22,211 nt of DNA, taken from NCBI GenBank assembly GCA_029298735.1, contig JANSLP010000448.1, forward strand, positions 1-22,211. Direction: 5' to 3'. Numbering within the stretch: the first letter of the stretch is position 1; every line of letters starts with the position of its first letter. The DNA comes from Ophiostoma sp. CBS 140.51. Its lineage: Eukaryota; Ascomycota; Sordariomycetes; Ophiostomatales; Ophiostomataceae. A program made the translations under genes and the position numbers. A model generated the notes under the pieces. It ran no database searches. It had not been told where the DNA came from and saw only the letters and a program-made list of their open reading frames with translations. Shown here piece after piece: positions 10,970 through 19,711 of this stretch.

Positions 10970-12051
10970 TGAGAAGGAGAGCCGTAGGTGCTGGTCGTTC
11001 TACCCAAGTGCCATGCCGGAAAAAGCCGGTTTTCTGAGAGACGTGTCTAAAAACGGATGCGTGTCACGAGAGCATAAAAGATGTCTAAGTGTCTATGTGT
11101 TTACTCTCTTTTTTTAATATAAAAAAATGAAAAAGGTTACTGCACTTAAAGAACCTGCTCGTTGTTATGAAATACATATCTGATTACTATTTGGCTGTCC
11201 TATAAACATGGCTTTCCTGGCATCTTGGCAGACATCCAAGGACGATGACAAGCCATCACGTAGCTATTCTCCATTCCCTTTTTATCATTCTAGGCACACC
11301 ATGGAGGTGAGTAAACAGTAGATGTACAATTCTCGTGCCAAGTACGAATAGTCGAAGGGTTATATTTTCATTTGTCCTTGGCGTCTTTCAACATTGGCGG
11401 GTGTTTCTTTACTCTAGTATAACTTGCGCCAACTTTTAGGAATCCTCGACCAAGTATTTTAACACTATTTATCCTTCATCACCACCACAAAAGTGACCAA
11501 CTATCGTCATCATCACCGCCACCACAAGAAATACTTCGTGTGCATTTTCCGTTGCCAACATTTATTACAATACATACAAGACACCAACAGCAGCACCAGC
11601 ACAAAATTAAAAAGCCCAACGAACGCGACTCAACATACATTCAAAGCACTAGAGTATACACCCCTGACATGACGACATTGGCTTGCACCGCCGTGGCTGA
11701 TGGCCGGGGTGCAAGTAGAGTATGATTTTATTATTGAATGGGTCTATCGCTTAATGTCTGCTGTTATGGAAGCGGAAAACATGAATGTTCAAAACCTGGC
11801 TTGATAGGGAAATGAAGGCGGGAACGCCCAACCATGGGTATCCTAAAGCATATCGTGTCTGCCATCACGGCCCGGCCCGCAGTAAGCAGTAGTCAAATGG
11901 AACTGCTCCCCAGACATATTCATAGTGTACAAAACGTATGGATAAAAAGACTCCAGTAATACTACAATTGCAGGTGACAAAAGATATCTTTATTTTTCCT
12001 GTTCCAAATGCAGGGTCACATAAGAGTCCAGTTTCGGCAGCTCGTGGGAAC
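10970..12051. other. Intergenic region between the dynamin remnant and K3
   Basis: No gene is supported in this 1.1 kb. It holds AT-rich stretches, a CAC/ACC-rich simple segment around 11480-11530, and a perfect 8-base inverted repeat (CTTGCACC 11682-11689, GGTGCAAG 11708-11715) that could form a hairpin with an 18-base loop region containing a further GCC/GGC pair. The right part is the 3' flank of K3. Confidence 0.4.
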
Positions 12052-13943
12052 TCATGTCTCTTCAGCAATTCTTCGAAGTGGCACCGAAGCAACTGCTAAA
12101 CTTGCAAGATCCTGTGCGCTTTTCCTCATGAATCTAGAGTTTGATTTTCTGTTTGCCGCACTGGACACCCCCCTTTTCAGGAATCTTCCATCCGGACCAC
12201 GTGCTGGTAATGATCGACCATTGCCGCTTTTTTGGCGTTTGGCATTGTGCTCGGTTTGTAGCACTTCGGTCCTGTTTCCAGAGCCCTTGTCCTTGTGTGT
12301 GTCTATGTGTGTGACTGAGTAATGTATGTCGGCTTTGCTGTTGTTGTCGGAGATAGGAATGGCACCTGGAGATTGCAGTTGTGTAAAAAGCTTGCTCTTG
12401 TAGCCCATCTCCAAGCACTCGTCGGCACTGTATCGTGATTCTGCGTCTACGACCAACATATGGTCCAGAATATCCAAGATGCGCGTATCAACATCATTGA
12501 CAGCCTGATCTTGGCGGCATGATGCAAGCTCTTTGACAACTGCTGCTATCCACCCAGGAGTCCACTCAAACTCATGTCCTTTGGTGCATGACTTGTATTG
12601 TGGAAGCTTGTATACCCACTTGAGCATTATGACCCCAGCCGACCATATATCAACGGCATCAAAGAGATAGCCTTTGTTGTCATGGTCTCTGCAAGTGAAC
12701 ATGTCAAGTGCGCGGTACCAGCAGGTCCCGACTATGGACGTCATGTGGGTGGATACGGCGAGTTTTGACAAGCCAAAGTCGGAGATCACAATGTGGATCG
12801 GATCGAGACAAGCGACGAGAATGTTTTCGGGCTTGAGGTCGCGGTGGGCAACGTGGGATTTGTGGAGATATTGAATGCCTTCCAGTAGCTGCTGAAATGC
12901 CGAGATGTATTGGTCTTGCCGTAAATGGTGCTCGCCAATGTTTCCCAGGCGGTAGTATGGCATTGAAAACCGCGGACGAGGCTCGAGCTCGAATCGAAAC
13001 ATCTTGTTGACGTATTTCTATCCACTGTGTTAGTGCATGCTGTGGTACCATTCCCGGCACTGAAGTAAGTCGAACAAAAGAAATACCATACATGGTCGAG
13101 CTTCTTCATCAGGTGGATTTCGCTTCTAAAGTCGTCTAGTGCATTCCCAGCGGACAATCCTTTGTGTAGCGTCTTCATAGCTGCTGTGTGACCTGTCCTG
13201 AGGTCTACCCAAAGCTGCACCGTTCCGTAACCTCCACCGCCAATTGAGCGTCGAAAAACGGGGATATCATCAATAGGCGTCTGTGATATGGACGTTGTTG
13301 TTGTCGATACCAGGTCTCCTTCAGAATCAGAATCTTGGGCGGCATCCCCACCAATCCACTTCTTAAGGATATCCCGATACGCATCTGTGGTATTTTGAGT
13401 GTGGTTGGGAAAGACAATTTCGTACATGGCAGACTCATCGGTGACCCTATCCACGACGCAAATTTCAACGCGCACCCAAATCTGCTCCTCCCAAGGTGCC
13501 CGGCGGATGATAATGCTGTCTCTTGGCCGAGGTGTGTAGTCAAATGTATTCGTTGTAACGCTCAGGCCACTGGGGCTTTTATCGCCAGTTTCATCCAGTC
13601 GGTATGTCAGTCTAACAACGTTATTTGGCGATAATTGGTGCAGTTCGATTCTGAATTTGGGCGTGATTGACAGGCTAAAGTGTTGCGTATGTGCAACTTC
13701 GGGGCGCGCTGTTGGAAAAATCAAGACGTCTGAAAGTTGAGTGCTCGTACCAAAATGCCATTTTTGATTTTGTGATTTGGGAAGGTTACGATCAAAACGA
13801 AGCTCGAGTCGCCGAACATTGTGCTCTTCGCCTTGTATATCTTTGTTTTTGTCGACAAATCTGATTCTGTTTCGCTCGTCCCTGATGGCGTCACTGGAGA
13901 ACCAATCCTTTGCAATGATCAATGCAAAGACGTTTGGGTCCAT
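12052..13943 (-). CDS. FHA-like domain Ser/Thr protein kinase, module 3 (K3)
   Basis: Predicted Ser/Thr kinase of 605 residues in exons 13943-13092 and 13017-12052. The 74-bp phase-0 intron has a GTATGG donor, a strong CACTAACAC branch and a TAG acceptor. The first exon is 852 bases, exactly as in K2. The FHA-like region (about 45-195) has WHFGTST, SDVLIF, FSLSI and FPNH. The kinase domain has glycine loop IGGGGYGTV, K257, E275, HRDLKPEN (D344, N349) and DFG (D364), so the catalytic residues are present. The activation segment reads RALD where K2 has RPPE: the conserved Glu that anchors the segment is Asp and the Pro is Leu, so activity or stability may be altered. The basic C-tail (548-605) shares the GR.L..RGPDGR block with K2. 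The start is the first in-frame ATG. Divergent to P3, 701 bp away. Confidence 0.88.
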
Positions 13944-14644
13944 GTCGACTTGGAGGTTCCAAAGAGAAACGTCATGCCAATAGTATGAAAAGATGAAAAC
14001 TGTTGAAATGAAATTCGGACGGTCGGGGGTGGGAGTACAAAGGGAGACAACAGCATAATAAACCAGTGACGAGGAAATAGATGCGAATTTTCAGAAACCA
14101 GTGAGGAAATGGTGGGTGGCGGAGCAGAGAAGAGCAGATTCAATGGAAAAGGCGACGGGAGAAACGATTTAGCGATTGGACAGCCTCACTCATCAGTGTC
14201 GGAAGCAACCTGCAGATTGTTTTGTGTGGTGGCCGCATCCAAAGCAGCCACATATGCAGCTAAATTGACGAGCACAGTGTCTGTCTTCCGGATTGGACAT
14301 CGAAAACGAGGCGGATTTGGGGGTCAACGTGGTCGGACAACAGCAAACGAAGTGCACTGAGGCTGAATTACAAGGTGTCCCAGCCAAGATGTGACATTCA
14401 GCGGAAGATTTGGCGAGCAGGACAATGTATGTGAAATAGGAAACGATCACGTGTTGAATTCACCCCTCAATTCTGTCTCTTCAAAATAGTAGGGAAGTTC
14501 AGTCACTTCTTTTCTTCCCGTGCTTGTTCACCCCCATTTTGACACAGTACGTATCCTCCTCCAGCTTACTCCACGATGGGCAGCATTGAAAGCTAAACAT
14601 GTCTCCGATGATTCTTTAGTTTTACACAATGCTTTATTCTCACT
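13944..14644. promoter_or_regulatory. Divergent promoter region of K3 and P3
   Basis: These 701 bp separate the starts of K3 and P3. The region contains GGACAATG (14420-14427) and the composite CACGTG/CCCCTCA element also found in module 2, and two reverse CCAAT boxes (ATTGG) near 14175 and 14292. Short open frames on both strands do not resemble proteins and are not conserved between modules. Confidence 0.6.
14446..14469. promoter_or_regulatory. Composite CACGTG plus CCCCT promoter element, module 3 copy
   Basis: ATCACGTGTTG, a six-base spacer, then CCCCTCA, with 18 invariant bases relative to the module 2 copy outside the spacer. It lies 192 bp upstream of the P3 start and about 500 bp upstream of the K3 start, distances similar to those in module 2. 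Regulatory function is inferred from conservation between duplicates. Confidence 0.55.
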
Positions 14645-16545
14645 ATGTCTTCCGAACAGCTGTCCGAATATCAACACGCACACGCCGGGATAGACTTTGT
14701 CTACGAGGAGGACGGATCAGGCACAATATATAGCGATGTGCCTGACAACGAACATGGCGAAGAGTCACATGCTGAACATCTTCCCTATGCCGTATCTCCG
14801 CAAACTGGCGATTTCCATAATCTTGTTGCTCATTTCGATCCAACTTTATCGGGGCCTTTCTTGGTGGACCCCGTGATGAATGACCGGACAGTCACACGTC
14901 ACAATGGATTGACGTATGCATATGCCCAACATGTTCCTAGTGATTTCTGTTTTCGTTTTAAATCATTTTCCCTTTTTTTCCGGCCAGAAGACAAGCATTT
15001 CTTCAGACACTTATAGCTAACAGATCCACAGCATCATTGAGGACCCCTACATAAACCTTGAAGATCTGGACAATGAAGATACACGTCAAGACCTCATCCA
15101 GGAAGCACAGTAAGTTGTTTTCCACGTTATCACCGTCGTATTGTGACCAAAACACATCACTCATTATTTGGTGATACAGGGAAGCAAACGTGGCACATGC
15201 ACCGATGAATCTTGAGGCTGTGGACGACCGACTTCGACAGTTGGAAGTGGCGCCTAGACATATGCATCAATCTCGAAACCACGAGTTCTCAAACCAAAGT
15301 AGGAATCACACTCGACATTGGCGAATGATTGCTGAGCATCCGCATCACCTACCATCAAAGAGTAGTCGCCATAGTCGCCATAGGCGCCATAACTATCATC
15401 GACGTCCAGATCAAGGGCAATCTCAGTCTCGGCATTATGAGGAGCGAAGGCACCATCATGCTTCGTATTTTGTACCGCCGGAAGACCATGATAGGCAAGG
15501 AGATACAAATGATTACTTAGGTGAAGACGTCAATGAGGGCATGGACGACTTCGGTCTCGAAGAAGGTGGAGACCAACAAGCAGAGACACATGAACCGGCG
15601 TGTACTGTTGATTCGGGTGCACATGAGGACGCACCGGAGCCCACCTATACCAATCCGTTCGGGTATCATGCCGACCAAAATCAACCTCAGGAACCTATAA
15701 CCGACACAATAGGTAATGGGGGCAACGCTATTGAGACTGTACAGGACGATACTCGTTCCAAAATTCTGAAAATTCGCGAAAAAGAGAGAGAGGATCGGCA
15801 AAAACTCATCGACTATGGATGTCCACCTTGTCTTCCAAAGCACAGCGGCTACCGGTATCCGTACAATACAAGAAGGCGGACTCCATATGAATTTCCTGCC
15901 GCAATGTTCTATCTTCGAGGAGATATCGCGACTCACGAATATCCACTGCAAGCCCAGCTGTTTGACTGGACTGAGTTCCAACAGACGCAACGAAGCACGC
16001 GGAATCAGCTTTACGACGCCGGCGGCAACGACGACGGCAACGACATAACAACATCTCGTGCCAGCCGCGAAGCTACAGAAAGGGCATTGCGCAAGTATAT
16101 GGACAACAGTCGGAAGATGATGCGGGAACGGGACTGGGATGACTGTGCTGAGCTGGTCGAATGGTCTCTCGACATTGACAAACAGTCACGCTTACAAAAT
16201 TGGCTAGAATTTATGGCTCACCATCTCGATCACAATTTGGCTCTCCGACGTGGTGCCGAACGTCGAATTAACGAGGTTGTTGGAGAGGAACACCAACAGT
16301 GGCAGAAAAATCTAGACAATGCGCGCATAGAGTTGCACGAGAAGTTTTTGAAGTGGATGGAAGACGAGCGAATGAATTTTTCAGCCCGTGAGAATACGGA
16401 CAACCAAGATGAGGCCGGCACGGGTACTGCCAGTGACACAGGTGCGATTGATGCCAAGTTGTTTACCATAGATTTGCAGGACACGGCAGACGATCAAGAA
16501 GGTCGGAGTTGGTGGACCTGGAGGAACGATAACACTGTGAAATAG
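14645..16545 (+). CDS. Partner protein with CPPC motif, module 3 (P3)
   Basis: Third and longest partner, 570 residues in exons 14645-14913, 15032-15109 and 15180-16545. The two phase-2 introns (118 and 70 bp) have GTATGC and GTAAGT donors; GCTAACAG is the branch of the first. Positions and phases match P1 and P2. Exon 1 is acidic and ends in NDRTVTRHNGLT; exon 2 is the IIEDPYI block. Exon 3 begins with a His/Arg/Ser-rich, probably disordered segment (about residues 144-214), then an acidic stretch, then the family core: GCPPCLP (C330, C333), YPYNT, PAAMFYL, PLQAQLFDWTEF, LQNWLEFMAHHLDHN and a charged helical run to WMEDER. A Gly/Asp/Asn-rich spacer sits between DWTEF and LQNWLEFM. The C-terminus is acidic and ends with a Trp-containing SWWTW segment. 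No signal peptide or membrane segment is seen. Closest to P2. Function unknown; divergent from K3. Confidence 0.85.
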
Positions 16546-17762
16546 TCACTGACTCGACTTTGGCCATGACGGCTATGCAGAAATACAGTCTATAATTCAT
16601 AAAGGGCTCATCGTGTTTCCTCGGATAGTTCCACCTTTTTTTGTATGTGTCTAGTTTAGTGTCTGCTTCGTCTATATTTATTGGAAAGGACAGTCTTCAG
16701 TGACAAATAAACCAAGACGACAATCGCACTGAGCTGCACGGTAAGTTCCGTGTTGGATGGAAGAGCAACAACTAACGATATATGGCGATGAGGATATGTT
16801 TCGTACGGCAGGGGATGGCGCAGAATTAGATCCATTTGAGATATAGCCTTGAGCCAACAAGATTGTATGGGAGTCTGAATGAATGTATATGGTTAGGCCA
16901 TATGCCTTTCCTACCTGACATACTAGGGTGTGTTATTATACTTTCATTGCATACCAAATGGCCAAAGACCATCAAGATTTTGTTCTCACTGCGGAATGGT
17001 TGATGATTCCCTCATTTTTGAAATTTTCTCAAGGTGAATCATTAGCGGTACTGTCACGACGTCCTTGCTCGCCAAGTTTATTCTCTTGTTCACAAGTTCC
17101 ATGACTTTTTATTGAGGCCGTAAGAATTGTTGACAAAATTGAGCTGTAACGGCATCTTGCACAACGACAAAAACAATTGTATGAACAAAAAATAGGAAAA
17201 AATAAGACATAGACGGAGTAGCAACACGCCTAGGCAAAGACAAACATACGACGTTAAATTAGAATCAGATCTAGTATGCACAGAATCTTGACACATCACT
17301 GCGAAAATCCACGACACACAAGCATCATAATATATTACACGTGTAGTTCTTAAGATGTAGCACAAGTTCGTGCAGTGAGAAGTATTTCGAAAGCAATGAT
17401 CTCCTAAGTGCAATACGGCTTAAGGCGATCTCAAAAGTGCAATTCTTACTCAACGAAAACCACAAGCGTGCTCATTCGTCCATATCATCATATGGCCATT
17501 TATTTTGAGGCTGAAAATCGGGGCCAATCAGGTATGAAATCACGTGTAGGGCCAAATTATCGTTGGGCTGGCCGCTGCCACTGCGCTGGCGATTGAAGAT
17601 GTGCCCCTTTTCCGCGAGACGCGAGAAGCAACTGTAACTTCCCATGTTCTTAATTGCCCATCCATCCTTGCCAACTTCCCACAGACTCAAGCAAATTCGA
17701 TCACGATAGATATATTAGCCAGCAACGTCGTCGGCCCGGCCAGGGCAACTAACAGTTGCACA
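16546..17762. other. Intergenic region after the array; promoter of the next gene
   Basis: No coding region is supported in this 1.2 kb; the open frames present are AT-rich and resemble nothing. A CCAAT box (17524-17528) and a CACGTG palindrome (17541-17546) lie about 220-240 bp before the start of the next gene and are likely promoter sites for it. I see no transposon ends or target-site duplications. Confidence 0.4.
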
Positions 17763-19711
17763 ATGGAGGGACACCCCGCTCCAACGCAAGTCTATTGCAA
17801 TTCTTTTGGCATTGCTTGTTTCTATGAGCTAACAAAATGAAAGTTTTGACAACGGGCAGAGTGCGCGTGCCGGCAATCAACTGCACCTCCATCCTACTGT
17901 TGATGATGTACGATAAATCTTAATTTCTCCCTCATATATTGGTTTCTTCCTCATTTCCCCTTCTAATTCACCGTGCTAACAATCTGTTGCATTGATAGGG
18001 CGACTACACTCAACAATCTTCGGGCCACGAACTCCCTACTCAACCTCTACCTTTTTTCTCCTCTCCCATGCTCGGCGGACGCGGGCCAAACAGTCCATCG
18101 GGACGGGGTAGTTCAACTTCCATGGGTGCATGCGTCCCCGCGATTCAGGGTCGAAATCCACTGTCCGAATACAATGTCGAGGACCGGTCGCGAGACTTCT
18201 ACCCGACTATGTGTAGCGGACAATTGCCTATCAACGACGCTCGACAGCGTCAAGACTCCGCCAACAACGACTCATCGACGACGCACGACACGTTGAATTC
18301 TACACTCTTTGACTGCCATCAGAAGTTTTCATCATTTTCTTTCCAAATTCCCAGCCTTCATGGGCCAAGCAACAACAGCCCTCTACTTTCCATTATGGAT
18401 CGTGCCCAAATCTTCGTAAACAAGATGTCTGCCCAAGAGGTGGACAGTTCGGGATTCGGTCTTGGTCGTTCCAGCAGCTTGTTGCGCCGGACTAGAAACG
18501 AAACTGTTCATCCTATGATGCCATCACAGGATGTGTCATTTCAGGACGCATTGAGACGTTTCTTCTCTCGCTTGAGAGCGATATCTAAGTTTGATGCAAG
18601 GCATGTCAACGCTGAAGAAGACCGCGCCGTGTTATTAACGCTGATGCCCTACGCTGCTACCCGGCCCGCAGGTGTGGACCAGGGCTTGAGGGAGTTGGAT
18701 GACGCAATGGCACGTCATTTCGAACAACTGCGACGTCAAGATGCCCGAAAGCGGGCCAAGGAGAATGCTATCGAGCAACTATGGTCCTGCGCGCCATGGC
18801 GTTGGAGTGGCATACCACCCATCTCACGCAGCACGACATCTGTGACCGGACCGTACCATGAAGACCTGAATCCACAATACCCTGCTTCTGAATTCCACGG
18901 TCAATCATCCGGAGAAAGTGGCGCTGTCCTTCGACCAGATTCCAATACACAGCACGACGTACTGGCATCAAATCGAGAACGACCAAGAAGACCTATACCA
19001 CAGTTACCCACTCCTTTTCTTCCGCCGTTGCCATCCCAACCTCCATCGTCTTCGCAAACTTCGTCGCCTTCGTCGCCTTCGTCGCCTTCGCCATCGTATG
19101 CGTCATCCTCTCAACCAAACTTTACACCGCATTTTAGAGACAGTTGGACAGCATCTCCAACACCGTCTTTTAGAACCAACCAAGAATTCGAAAGCTCAGG
19201 CTTTCCTCCCAGTCACGATCATGGGTACCCGTGGCAGGGAGACGGCGCCGCTTTTACATCAGAGTTTGGACCGGAGCAGTCACAGTCAGAACCAGAACCA
19301 GTTCAACGACGGCCAACAAATCCCACACCGGGAGGCAGTAGCTCGGTTCATAGAGATACTTTGGACGACAACAAGAACACCAATATTGTCAACGACATCA
19401 CCGATACTACCCACAACAGTCTGAACATCAACATCAACAACAACAACAGTGCTAGTGGCAATCCAAGCACGCACATCAGCACCACCATCAGCAAGGTCGG
19501 CCACAACAATATCAACTTCAACCTCCACTTCAACAGCCACCCGGTCCCCAGCCACGGCCACAGCAATGGCTGCAGCCAGATCTCCAACGCTATACCACCT
19601 TTAGGCACGGCCACAAAAGGATTTTATATCAGCTGGGCGGCCATCGACACGTCGTTGTATCTTGTTTTGATTTTGCTTGTTTGCATCGCCGTCTACTCCG
19701 GCCGCCTTTGA
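17763..19711 (+). CDS. Unknown largely disordered protein with a C-terminal membrane segment
   Basis: Not recognised. The model has exons 17763-17789, 17860-17907 and 17999-19711 (595 residues). The intron before 17999 is well supported (GTACGA donor, GCTAAC branch, TAG acceptor, frame preserved). The first intron is weaker: it has a poor GTCTAT donor but a good GCTAAC branch and keeps the frame. A start at 18068 is the conservative alternative (547 residues). About residues 195-290 are charged and probably helical, including a run rich in Arg, Glu and Lys. Pro/Ser-rich repeats follow (SPS units, 19060-19100), then Gln/Glu- and Asn-rich low-complexity sequence. Close to the C-terminus a hydrophobic stretch (SLYLVLILLVCIAVYSG) before a short RL tail suggests a tail-anchored membrane protein facing the cytosol. 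No link in sequence to the kinase/partner array is visible. Confidence 0.65.

Noticed and set aside
11682..11715. Inverted repeat CTTGCACC/GGTGCAAG as a possible structured RNA or transposon end
   Set aside because: The arms are only 8 bases, there is no flanking duplication or partner end, and no RNA family is recognisable.
15517..15990. A 157-codon open frame antisense to P3
   Set aside because: It is the complement of the conserved P3 core, whose frame is supported by two paralogues; the antisense product has no recognisable features.
253..17546. All CACGTG palindromes as a window-wide regulatory network
   Set aside because: Several copies are expected by chance in 22 kb, and some lie within coding sequence (for example near 6617 and 12198); only the extended element shared by modules 2 and 3 was kept.
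18918..19614. Long open frames in other frames and on the other strand of the disordered membrane protein gene
   Set aside because: They follow from the repetitive, low-complexity triplets of the plus-strand gene and read as runs of Arg/Leu/His or Val/Asp.
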